A stretch of DNA of 6,978 nt from an uncultured Erysipelotrichaceae bacterium. Lineage in GTDB: Bacteria; Bacillota_I; Bacilli_A; RF39; UBA660. Under the pieces are notes generated by a model, which saw nothing but the letters and a program-made list of their open reading frames with translations, did not search any database and was not told the origin of the DNA. Positions within the stretch are counted from its first letter, which is position 1. Each line of letters begins with the position of its first letter. The position numbers and the translations under genes were made by a program. Location of the stretch: assembly GCA_902796215.1 (NCBI GenBank), contig CADBNY010000034.1, positions 1 through 6,978 on the forward strand. The letters run 5' to 3'. This document shows, one piece after another, positions 1-6,040 of the stretch.

Positions 1-964
1 ACAACCAGTAAATGAAGCAGCTAAGGATAGTTCTTCAGAGGAGGTAAAACCTGTTGTGGCAGAAGCAACGGTTACAGAAAAAAAAGAGCCAGTAGCAGAA
101 CAACCAGTAATTGAAGCAGCTAAGGATAGTTCTTCAGAGGAGGTAAAACCTGTTGTGGCAGAAGCAACGGTTACAGAAAAAAAAGAGCCGGTAGCAGAAC
201 AGCCAGTAAATGAAGCAGCTAAGGATAATTCTTCGGAGGAGGTAAAACCTGTTGTGGCAGAAGCAACGGTTACAGAAAAGAATGAGCCGGTAGCAGAACA
301 GCCAGTAATTGAAGCAGCTAAGGATAATTCTTCAGAAGAAGTAAAACCTGTTGTGGCAGAAGCAACGGTTACAGAAAAAAAAGAGCCGGTAGCAGAACAA
401 CCAGTAATTGAAGAAGCTAAGGATAGTTCTTCAGAAGAAGTAAAACCTGCTGTGGCAGAAGCAACGGTTACAGAAAAGAACGAGTCAGTAGCAGAACAAC
501 CAGTAATTGAAGAAGCTAAGAATAATTCTTCAGAGACAAAAACTTCATCAGATGATGTAGTAATTGAAAGTAAAGCTGGTTCTGAATCGATTGATGAATC
601 GAATTCATTTGATTTTGATTCTTTGCTTCCATTTAGAATTGGAGATGAAAAATTAGACAAGGAAACAACTTTAGAGAGTCCTGTAGCTTCTTTGGGTGAA
701 GATATTCCTGGTGGAATTGTATTTTTAGCTGGGCTAGTTGTTCCTAAGGTAATTGTTGTTACTCTTGAGCAGTTAAAAAAATTGAAAAATTCTTGTAAAA
801 GTCAGGCTGAAAAATTAAATTTTGAAACTGAAGTTACTTCAGAAAATTTAGAGGAGCTTATGTCTAATCTTCCTAGTTTATATGAAATAAATCCTGAAGA
901 GGCTGAAAGATTGTCTGAAAAAATTACTGCAAAATTGCAAGAATTAGAAGCAAAAGATGAATAA
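1..964 (+). CDS. Repeat-rich acidic protein of unknown function, 5' end outside the window
   Basis: The reading frame is open from the left edge (first full codon at 2) to TAA at 962-964, giving 320 visible residues. The true start lies upstream; the GTG at 56 is a repeat-internal Val, not a start. The visible N-terminal part is just over five copies of a 33-residue unit rich in Glu, Val, Ala, Pro and Lys, containing VAEATVTEK, EPVAEQPV and SSEEVKPV blocks. After the repeats comes a Ser/Asp/Glu-rich linker, then a distinct C-terminal region. This region has a hydrophobic stretch (IPGGIVFLAGLVVPKVIVV, coded by 704-760) and a Lys/Glu-rich, probably helical tail including LEQLKKLKN and NPEEAERLSEK. 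I do not recognise the family. The acidic, Pro-containing repeats look like an extended spacer or stalk, as in surface or cell-envelope proteins, but no LPxTG signal is present. Whether the hydrophobic stretch spans the membrane is unclear, because a Lys lies inside it. Cellular location is therefore unresolved. The repeat part is clearly richer in GC than the C-terminal part. Confidence 0.85.
   Translation, partial: QPVNEAAKDSSSEEVKPVVAEATVTEKKEPVAEQPVIEAAKDSSSEEVKPVVAEATVTEKKEPVAEQPVNEAAKDNSSEEVKPVVAEATVTEKNEPVAEQPVIEAAKDNSSEEVKPVVAEATVTEKKEPVAEQPVIEEAKDSSSEEVKPAVAEATVTEKNESVAEQPVIEEAKNNSSETKTSSDDVVIESKAGSESIDESNSFDFDSLLPFRIGDEKLDKETTLESPVASLGEDIPGGIVFLAGLVVPKVIVVTLEQLKKLKNSCKSQAEKLNFETEVTSENLEELMSNLPSLYEINPEEAERLSEKITAKLQELEAKDE
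2..535 (+). repeat. 99-bp in-frame tandem repeat array
   Basis: The motif CAACCAGTAA or CAGCCAGTAA recurs at 2, 101, 200, 299, 398 and 497, exactly 99 bp apart. Copies in the coding frame are 2-55 (partial), 56-154, 155-253, 254-352, 353-451 and 452-535 (last copy, diverging after TCAGAG). Each full unit encodes 33 residues. Variation is limited to a few unit positions: 10 (K/N), 12 (P/S), 19 (I/N), 21 (A/E), 24 (D/N), 25 (S/N) and 33 (V/A), plus synonymous changes such as GAGGAG versus GAAGAA. The copy at 56-154 has 42 G/C of 99, well above the surrounding AT-rich DNA. The array continues past the left edge, so total copy number is unknown. Near-identity between copies implies recent expansion or homogenisation. 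Confidence 0.97.
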
Positions 965-1040
965 TTTAGTTATGATTTATATAAAAATTGTAACTATAAA
1001 TTATGTATTTAGTGGGATTTCAAAAATTATTATTTATTTT

Positions 1041-1095
1041 CTATTAGGAAGAAATTTATTGTTTTCTTCCTAGTAGTATTTTAAATTTTTTATAG
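1041..1095 (+). terminator. Rho-independent terminator after the repeat-protein gene
   Basis: A 14-bp stem pairs 1041-1054 (CTATTAGGAAGAAA) with 1063-1076 (TTTCTTCCTAGTAG), with one G-U wobble and an 8-nt loop. It is followed by a T-rich stretch (TATTTTAAATTTTTTATAG). It sits 77 bp after the upstream stop codon and before the next gene, separating the repeat-protein unit from the peptidase-galE run. Confidence 0.8.
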
Positions 1096-1110
1096 ATTTG
1101 TTAAAGTGAG

Positions 1111-1138
1111 TTAGAAAAAAGGTTAAATGATGTAAAAT
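1111..1138 (+). promoter_or_regulatory. Weak candidate promoter for the peptidase-galE operon
   Basis: TAAAAT at 1133-1138 matches five of six -10 positions. The best partner at proper spacing is TTAGAA (1111-1116, 16-bp spacer), a poor -35. TATGAT at 1152-1157 is an alternative -10 but has no convincing -35. A promoter is expected here because a terminator lies just upstream, but its exact position is uncertain in such AT-rich DNA. Confidence 0.25.
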
Positions 1139-1167
1139 GTTTTTTTTGTTTTATGATTAAAGTTATT

Positions 1168-1178
1168 GAGAGGAGAAG
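1168..1178 (+). promoter_or_regulatory. Ribosome binding site that sets the peptidase start
   Basis: GAGAGGAGAAG contains AGGAG (1171-1175), 8 nt before ATG 1184. It decides against the in-frame TTG at 1166, which would place the site inside the coding region. Confidence 0.8.
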
Positions 1179-1183
1179 TTTTT

Positions 1184-2215
1184 ATGCTTGGAATAGTTAA
1201 AAAAGATTTAACTTATTATGCAAAGATACTTTTCTTTATCTCAATAACTTTATTGTTTTATGGATTTGGCTTAAATATTTATGAAAGTAATAAATATATT
1301 GATCCAGTTGAAGACTTCACGGTTATTAATGATTCTGATAATGCTGTTTCTGTAAATACAACTGAAATCCCAGATGAAACTTCTATTGTTTCTGATGATG
1401 GTATGAATGAAAATTCTGATACATCAAAAGTTTATCCTGTTCCTAATGAGGAAGCTATTAATAAAAACTCAAGTGCTAGAGAGAATGATAATGCTAGCAC
1501 AACTGTTTCTATACTTAATGAGGTTAATAATCAATTAAGAAGTGAAATTCAAAATGAGTTTGGAATTGCTATTCGCTATGGGGAAGAGACAAATAATTAC
1601 TCTATAAATACAGAAATTGGTTTAATAAATACAGTTCCTATTTCTGATCCTAGTGTGATAAACAAACAATTAGAGCATTTAAAAAGTGCTTTGAATCTTT
1701 ATCCTAATGGGATGTTTCAAGAAATAAAAAATGAAGGTATTCCTCTTACTGTTTTATTAATCAATAATTATTCAGATGGCAGTATAACTGGAATTACGGA
1801 TTCTAGTTATACATATGCTAATATTTCTATTGCTGCAGTTCATCCTTTTGAAGAATCTTTTTTTCATGAATCTTATCATTATATTGAGAGATTTCTTCTA
1901 AAAAGGGGAGCAACATTTAACAGCTGGGATAGTTTTAATCCTTCAGAATTTACATGGGGAACTGTTTATAATGGTTATTCTTATTCTAATACTTTTTCTG
2001 AATCTGCACCTTTTGTTAATAATTATGCTCAAACTTCTGGTGCCGAAGATCGTGCTTCAACTTTTGAATTTATGATGGCCAAGAGCAAAGCTAGTTGTTT
2101 AAATTATGGAACAGTTGTTTGGAAAAAAGCTGATTATATAGCTAAAACAATTGATTATGTATTTGATACTGTTAGTCCTAATGTAGTTGAATATTGGGAA
2201 AGGTTTTTATATTAG
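1184..2215 (+). CDS. Membrane-anchored putative zinc metallopeptidase (HExxH)
   Basis: The protein has 343 residues. The start is ATG 1184, chosen because AGGAG at 1171-1175 lies 8 nt upstream; the in-frame TTG at 1166 lies before this site and is rejected. Residues about 11-30 (YYAKILFFISITLLFYGFGL) form one membrane segment preceded by KK, so the rest should be outside the cell. Residues about 35-105 are a Ser/Asn/Asp/Glu-rich, probably disordered linker. The C-terminal domain (about 106-343) contains H228-E-S-Y-H232, an HExxH zinc-binding and catalytic motif. Downstream, NNYAQTSGAEDRAS offers E288 as a third zinc ligand, an arrangement typical of gluzincin-type peptidases with an ExxA-like second helix. 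Peptidase activity is inferred from these motifs only. The substrate is unknown; cell-wall-linked or surface proteins are plausible. No signal-peptidase or lipobox site was seen. It is the first gene of a tight run with a Nudix gene and galE. Confidence 0.8.
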   Translation: MLGIVKKDLTYYAKILFFISITLLFYGFGLNIYESNKYIDPVEDFTVINDSDNAVSVNTTEIPDETSIVSDDGMNENSDTSKVYPVPNEEAINKNSSARENDNASTTVSILNEVNNQLRSEIQNEFGIAIRYGEETNNYSINTEIGLINTVPISDPSVINKQLEHLKSALNLYPNGMFQEIKNEGIPLTVLLINNYSDGSITGITDSSYTYANISIAAVHPFEESFFHESYHYIERFLLKRGATFNSWDSFNPSEFTWGTVYNGYSYSNTFSESAPFVNNYAQTSGAEDRASTFEFMMAKSKASCLNYGTVVWKKADYIAKTIDYVFDTVSPNVVEYWERFLY

Positions 2216-2748
2216 AAGGTGATATTATTAAGGAAATTGTATTTAATGATTATTTATTGGAAGATGAGGATATTGAAATAGAGGTTGTTCGTGTTAAAGC
2301 GTTAATCATTAACTCTAGTGGTAAAATTTTGCTTGTTCGTAACAATAATACTTATCAATTTCCCGGTGGGCATAAGGAAGAAAATGAGTCTATGGATGAT
2401 TGCATTATTCGTGAAATAAAGGAAGAAATTGGAATCTCATTAAATATTAAGGAAGAACCGTTTTTATGTATTTCTACTTATGATAATGATTATTTTGGAA
2501 CTGGTCAAAAGGTTTTAAATAATATTTATTATTATCGTTTTTTTACTGATGAAGTTCCTAATTTTGAAGAAACTCATTATGATGAGTTAGAAATGATTAC
2601 TAAATTTGATTTATATTATATTTATTTTGAATATTTGAAAGACTTTCTATTAAAAAGTATTGATGATGGTACTACAGATTCTGTTATTGCGAGAGAAATG
2701 CTTTGTGTAATAGATGAATATAATAAAAAATTTGGAGGATTTGTATGA
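2194..2748 (+). CDS. Nudix hydrolase (MutT-like)
   Basis: The protein has 184 residues from TTG 2194, or 173 if it starts at ATT 2227. The Nudix box is complete at residues 59-81: G59, five residues, E65, seven residues, then REIKEEIGI (R73, E74, E77, E78, G80). It follows the beta-strand segment VRVKALIINSSGKILLVRNN and the QFPGG approach. This motif binds the divalent metal and hydrolyses a nucleoside diphosphate linked to another moiety; the actual substrate cannot be read from sequence. Location should be cytoplasmic, as no signal or membrane segment is seen. TTG 2194 overlaps the peptidase gene by 22 bp and lacks a Shine-Dalgarno site. The strong AGGTGAT site at 2217-2223 lies inside this reading frame, so the true N-terminus is uncertain. 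The gene ends in an ATGA overlap with galE, implying coupled translation. A role in sugar-nucleotide metabolism beside galE is only a guess. Confidence 0.88.
   Translation: MGKVFILEGDIIKEIVFNDYLLEDEDIEIEVVRVKALIINSSGKILLVRNNNTYQFPGGHKEENESMDDCIIREIKEEIGISLNIKEEPFLCISTYDNDYFGTGQKVLNNIYYYRFFTDEVPNFEETHYDELEMITKFDLYYIYFEYLKDFLLKSIDDGTTDSVIAREMLCVIDEYNKKFGGFV
2214..2223 (+). promoter_or_regulatory. Strong Shine-Dalgarno site inside the annotated Nudix start region
   Basis: AGAAGGTGAT overlaps the stop codon of the peptidase gene (TAG 2213-2215). AGGTGAT is complementary to the usual 16S rRNA 3' end. No ATG, GTG or TTG in the Nudix frame lies at a suitable distance; ATT 2227 is 7 nt after the AGG core. 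The next in-frame TTG is 2257, without its own site. Confidence 0.55.
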
Positions 2749-3752
2749 AAATTTTAGTTACTGGTGGTTTAGGTTTTATTGGTAGTCATGCTGTTGTGGA
2801 GTTACTTGATAATGGTTATGAAGTTGTTGTTATTGATAATTTGTATAATTCTAATATTGATGTTGTTGATAGTATTAAAAAAATTACTGGAAAAGATTTT
2901 TCTTTTTATCAAAATGATGTATGTGACTTAGGAGTATTAGAAAAAATTTTTAATGAACATACTATTGATGCTGTTATGCATTTTGCAGGCTATAAAGCTG
3001 TTGGTGAATCTGTTAAAAAGCCAATTTTATATTATGAAAATAATTTAGTTTCAACATTACATTTATGTAAAAAGATGATTGAGCATAATTGTTTTAAACT
3101 CATTTTTTCATCTTCTGCTACTGTCTATGGAGAAGCTAAAATTCTTCCTATTACTGAAGAATGTGAAGTAGGAGGAACAACAAATCCTTATGGAACAACA
3201 AAATGGATGATTGAACAAATATTGAAGGATATAACTATTTCTAATCCTAATTTTACAGTTATGGTATTGCGTTATTTTAATCCAATTGGTGCTCATAAAT
3301 CTGGGCTTATTGGTGAAAGACCGAATGGTATTCCTAATAATTTGATGCCTTATATTGTTCGAGTAGCAACTGGTGAATTAGAAATGTTAAGCATTTTTGG
3401 AGATGATTATGATACCCCAGATGGGACAGGAGTGAGAGATTATATTCATGTTGTTGATTTAGCTAAAGGACATTTAAAAGCCTTAGAAAAAGCTATATCT
3501 TCTCAAGGAATTTATTATTATAATTTAGGTACTGGTACTGGATATAGTGTTTTGGATTTGGTTCATAATTTTGAAAAAGTTAATCATGTAAAAGTTCCTT
3601 ATAAAATTGTTGAAAGGAGGCCAGGAGATATTGCTAGCTGTTATGCGGATCCAAGTAAAGCCTATAAAGAGCTTGGTTGGAGGGCAGAACTTGGAATCGA
3701 AGATATGATGAGGGATTCTTATAATTTTATTTTAAAACAAAAGGATTATTAA
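2745..3752 (+). CDS. galE: UDP-glucose 4-epimerase
   Basis: The protein has 335 residues, close to the 338 of E. coli GalE. It interconverts UDP-glucose and UDP-galactose in the cytoplasm with tightly bound NAD, serving galactose use (Leloir pathway) and the supply of UDP-sugars for cell-surface glycans. The NAD-binding Rossmann motif TGGLGFIGSH is at residues 6-15. The catalytic set of extended short-chain dehydrogenases is complete: S124 in FSSSATVYG, and Y149 and K153 in YGTTK, at the same numbering as E. coli. The C-terminal substrate region holds RRPGDIASCYADPSKA (291-306). The residue aligned with E. coli Tyr299 is Cys299, as in human GALE (Cys307), which predicts a larger pocket and possible action on UDP-GlcNAc/UDP-GalNAc. 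The start is ATG 2745 with GGAGG at 2734-2738, overlapping the Nudix stop (ATGA). No galK or galT is visible nearby, so a glycan-precursor role is at least as likely as galactose breakdown. Confidence 0.97.
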   Translation: MKILVTGGLGFIGSHAVVELLDNGYEVVVIDNLYNSNIDVVDSIKKITGKDFSFYQNDVCDLGVLEKIFNEHTIDAVMHFAGYKAVGESVKKPILYYENNLVSTLHLCKKMIEHNCFKLIFSSSATVYGEAKILPITEECEVGGTTNPYGTTKWMIEQILKDITISNPNFTVMVLRYFNPIGAHKSGLIGERPNGIPNNLMPYIVRVATGELEMLSIFGDDYDTPDGTGVRDYIHVVDLAKGHLKALEKAISSQGIYYYNLGTGTGYSVLDLVHNFEKVNHVKVPYKIVERRPGDIASCYADPSKAYKELGWRAELGIEDMMRDSYNFILKQKDY

Positions 3753-3764
3753 TAGGAGGATATT

Positions 3765-4580
3765 ATGGAAAATGTAAAAAAAGAAAAAAATCATGGAGGT
3801 TTAATTGTAATAATTATTATATTATTACTAATATGTTTTTGTTTAGGAGGATTTATCTTTTTAAATAGGGAAAAAGTATTTGTTAAACGAGATATCACAT
3901 CTACAAAAAAATTAACTAATAATAACAAAGGAACAACTGAAGAAATTAAAGAATTATCAGAAAAAGAAGCTAGAACTTTTATGGGGAAAATTGAAAATTT
4001 TAATACTTATCTTTCCAAAAAATATCCAATTGAAGATGTAAATAGTCTTTCTAATGATGAAGTTCTTCAATTTGGTGAAACTTTTCTAATTAGGAATATT
4101 TATACAAATGGTGGAATTATAGGTTTTTCTGGTGCAAGATTAAAAAATGAAATTGTTTCTTATTTTGGTGCTGATTATTCATTTGAATTAAAAGATATTC
4201 CTTGTCATGCTGGAGATGGTGTTTTATATCAATATAATGCTTCTAATGATGAATATTGGATGGTAGGACAGCATGGTCATGGTGGTCCTGGTGCATCAAG
4301 AAATAAGGCTTATTTTCAGGAGGGTATTTATGATAAAAATGCAGATACTTATACTATTAAAGTAAAGGTAGTATCTGCTGATGATTGTGGTGATATATGT
4401 GGACCAAGTTCTAATTTTTATGATGCTTTTGATTTAACTACGCCTATTTATAATGTACAAGATGATACGGAATATGATGTAGTCTATAAAGCTGTTTCTG
4501 ATAAATTGTCTATTATCAGTTATACTTTTATTGGAAATAGTGATGGTGGTTATGGATTAAAATCTGTTAAATTAGGATAA
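3765..4580 (+). CDS. Single-pass membrane protein of unknown function with HGHGG motif
   Basis: The protein has 271 residues. ATG 3765 is preceded by AGGAGG (3754-3759) at 5-nt spacing, and the gene begins 12 bp after the galE stop, so it is likely co-transcribed. The N-terminus is cytoplasmic (KKEKNHGG). Residues about 13-33 (LIVIIIILLLICFCLGGFIFL) form a membrane segment, and the rest should be extracellular. A Lys/Asn/Thr-rich linker (about 35-65) leads to a globular domain. It includes FGADYSFELKDIPCHAGDG, the motif HGHGG (170-174), a Cys pair C208/C212 (DDCGDICGPS), and C147. The three outer cysteines could form a disulphide or, with the His residues, bind a metal; this is inference. No lipobox is present (the residue before each membrane Cys is Ile or Phe). 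I do not recognise an enzymatic motif, and no function is assigned. An unusual density of aromatic and Asp/Asn residues suits a secreted beta-rich domain. Confidence 0.85.
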   Translation: MENVKKEKNHGGLIVIIIILLLICFCLGGFIFLNREKVFVKRDITSTKKLTNNNKGTTEEIKELSEKEARTFMGKIENFNTYLSKKYPIEDVNSLSNDEVLQFGETFLIRNIYTNGGIIGFSGARLKNEIVSYFGADYSFELKDIPCHAGDGVLYQYNASNDEYWMVGQHGHGGPGASRNKAYFQEGIYDKNADTYTIKVKVVSADDCGDICGPSSNFYDAFDLTTPIYNVQDDTEYDVVYKAVSDKLSIISYTFIGNSDGGYGLKSVKLG

Positions 4581-4607
4581 GAGAGATTTGTTATAAACCT
4601 CTTTTTC
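4579..4607 (+). terminator. Probable terminator of the peptidase-galE operon
   Basis: AAGAGAGATTT (4579-4589) can pair with AAACCTCTTTT (4595-4605) around a 5-nt loop, with one A-C mismatch and one G-U pair. The 3' arm runs into a T5 tract (4602-4606). The stem is only moderately strong and begins at the last bases of the upstream stop codon. Its position between the operon and the tig promoter supports the call. Confidence 0.5.
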
Positions 4608-4619
4608 ATTGTGAAAAAG
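4601..4619 (+). other. Short perfect inverted repeat overlapping the terminator arm
   Basis: CTTTTTC (4601-4607) and GAAAAAG (4613-4619) are perfect inverted repeats around ATTGT. The left arm uses the same bases as the 3' arm of the terminator at 4579-4607, so the two hairpins cannot form together. It lies just upstream of the tig -35 box (4623-4628). Confidence 0.45.
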
Positions 4620-4622
4620 TAG

Positions 4623-4651
4623 TTGTTTTATTTGGAAATATTTTGTATAAT
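4623..4651 (+). promoter_or_regulatory. Sigma-A-type promoter of tig
   Basis: TTGTTT (4623-4628) and a perfect TATAAT (4646-4651) are separated by 17 bp. Transcription would start near 4658, giving a very short leader of about 16 nt that contains the GGAGG site (4662-4666), 7 nt before ATG 4674. Confidence 0.75.
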
Positions 4652-4673
4652 ATAAGTCGTTGGAGGGATAAGT

Positions 4674-5942
4674 ATGGCAAAAAAAGAAGCAAAAAATATT
4701 CATGAAATATCTGTAAAAATTGAGGGGGAAGATTGGTTAAAGGCTTGTGATCAAGTTTTTTTAAAAAAACAAAAGACTGTTAAAGTAGATGGTTTTCGTA
4801 AAGGAAAAGTTCCAAGAAATATATATGAGAAAAGATTTGGAAAAGAATCTTTATATTTAGATGCTGCTAATTCAGTTATTTCTAAGGCTTATGATAAAGC
4901 TATGAAAGATTCTAAACTTGAGCCTGTAGCTCAACCAAGTGTTGATATTAAAAATATTGATGATAAAGGTGTTGAATTTGTTTTTAAAATTATTACAAAA
5001 CCAGAAATTACTATTAAAAAATATAAAGGATTAAATATTAAACCTGAAAAAGTAAAAGTAACAGCTGAAGAAGTGAAACATGAAATGGGACATCTTCTTG
5101 AAAAGTATACAGAACTAGTTACAAAAGAAAATGGAACTGTAGCTGATGGGGATATTGCTATTATTGATTTTGAAGGTTTTAAAGATGGTGTAGCATTTAA
5201 TGGTGGAAAAGGAGAAAATTATTCTTTAGAAATTGGTTCTCATAGTTTTATTCCTGGATTTGAAGAGCAAATGATTGGGATGAAAGAGGGAGAAGAAAAA
5301 GAATTGAATTTGACTTTTCCAAAAGATTATGGTGTAGAAGATTTAGCTGGAGCAGATGTTGTATTTAAAGTAAAAGTAAATGAAATTAAAGAAAAGAAAA
5401 CTCGTGAACTAGATGAAGAATTCTTTGAAGATTTAGGAATGGATGGAATTGATTCTGAAGAAAAATTAAAGGATGAGATTAAAAAATCTATTCAGTCTCA
5501 AAAAGAAATAGAAGCTGAAAATAAATATGTTGATTCTTTGCTAGAAGAAGTTGCTAAAAATGTAGAAGTTGATATTCCACAAGAAATGGTTGATGAAGAA
5601 GTAGAACATTTAATGAAGAGATTTGAAGAGCAAATGAGAGGACAAGGAATTTCTTTGGATTTATATTATAAGTTTACTAATTCTACAGATAAAGATTTGA
5701 AGGCTCAAATGGAAAAAGAAGCTTATAATAATGTTTTATATCGCTTAATGTTAGATGAAGTTATGGATATTGAAAAGGTAGAAGTGACTTTAGAAGAGGC
5801 TGAAAAAGAGGTTGAAAAGTTAGCTGATAAATATGAAATGAAGAAAGAAGATTTCTTAAAAGAATTTGGTGGAATTGAATTAATTAAATATGATTTAAAA
5901 ATGAGACAAGTTATTGATTTATTAAAAGAATATAATAAATAA
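4674..5942 (+). CDS. tig: Trigger factor, ribosome-associated chaperone
   Basis: The protein has 422 residues, within the usual 420-450 range. It binds at the ribosomal exit tunnel near protein L23 and shields nascent chains; it also carries a peptidyl-prolyl isomerase domain. The ribosome-docking signature GFRKGKVP is intact at 40-47 in the N-terminal domain (1 to about 115). The FKBP-type domain covers about 155-240, with DGDIAIIDFEGFKDG, the IGSHSFIPGFEEQMIGMK block and FPKDYG. The remaining residues, about 245-422, form the long, Glu/Lys-rich helical C-terminal chaperone arms. Start ATG 4674 is supported by GGAGG at 4662-4666. The N-terminus begins MAKKEAKNIHEISVKIEG, slightly longer than the compact MQVSVE-type start of many homologues but aligned well in front of the signature. 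It has its own promoter and terminator, so it is probably a single-gene transcript. lon follows directly; clpX, often next to tig in Bacillota, is absent. Confidence 0.97.
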   Translation: MAKKEAKNIHEISVKIEGEDWLKACDQVFLKKQKTVKVDGFRKGKVPRNIYEKRFGKESLYLDAANSVISKAYDKAMKDSKLEPVAQPSVDIKNIDDKGVEFVFKIITKPEITIKKYKGLNIKPEKVKVTAEEVKHEMGHLLEKYTELVTKENGTVADGDIAIIDFEGFKDGVAFNGGKGENYSLEIGSHSFIPGFEEQMIGMKEGEEKELNLTFPKDYGVEDLAGADVVFKVKVNEIKEKKTRELDEEFFEDLGMDGIDSEEKLKDEIKKSIQSQKEIEAENKYVDSLLEEVAKNVEVDIPQEMVDEEVEHLMKRFEEQMRGQGISLDLYYKFTNSTDKDLKAQMEKEAYNNVLYRLMLDEVMDIEKVEVTLEEAEKEVEKLADKYEMKKEDFLKEFGGIELIKYDLKMRQVIDLLKEYNK

Positions 5943-5948
5943 AAATTT

Positions 5949-5981
5949 AAGATTACTTTTTTAAAAGTGGTCTTTTTTTTT
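5949..5981 (+). terminator. Rho-independent terminator of tig
   Basis: AAGATTACTTTT (5949-5960) pairs with AAAAGTGGTCTT (5963-5974), including two G-U wobbles. The tip is AT-rich, so the real loop is likely larger than the nominal 2 nt. A run of nine T (5973-5981) follows. It lies 6 bp after the tig stop. Confidence 0.85.
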
Positions 5982-6040
5982 GAAACGATATAAAATTTTT
6001 TTATATGTGAAATATATTGTATAAATCTTTTTGTTTTTAA

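Noticed and set aside
56..58. GTG as the start of the repeat protein
   Set aside because: The frame is open to the left edge, and the same Val codon recurs at this unit position in every repeat copy; the real start is outside the window.
2..535. CRISPR array
   Set aside because: The repeats are directly adjacent, 99 bp long, in frame and protein-coding; there are no unique spacers.
1166..1168. TTG as the start of the metallopeptidase
   Set aside because: The Shine-Dalgarno site at 1171-1175 lies downstream of it and fits ATG 1184.
2746..2748. TGA read as Trp (Mycoplasma-type code)
   Set aside because: All Trp codons in the window are TGG, no gene has an internal TGA, and the TGA here forms a normal ATGA overlap with galE.
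3108..3296. 62-residue frame on the - strand inside galE
   Set aside because: It lies wholly opposite a strongly supported gene, has no ribosome binding site of note, and its Ser/Cys/Phe-rich composition is typical of an antisense shadow.
3834..3844. Lipobox at the Cys residues of the membrane segment in the HGHGG protein
   Set aside because: The residues before C24 and C26 are Ile and Phe, not Gly, Ala or Ser, and a long uninterrupted helix follows.
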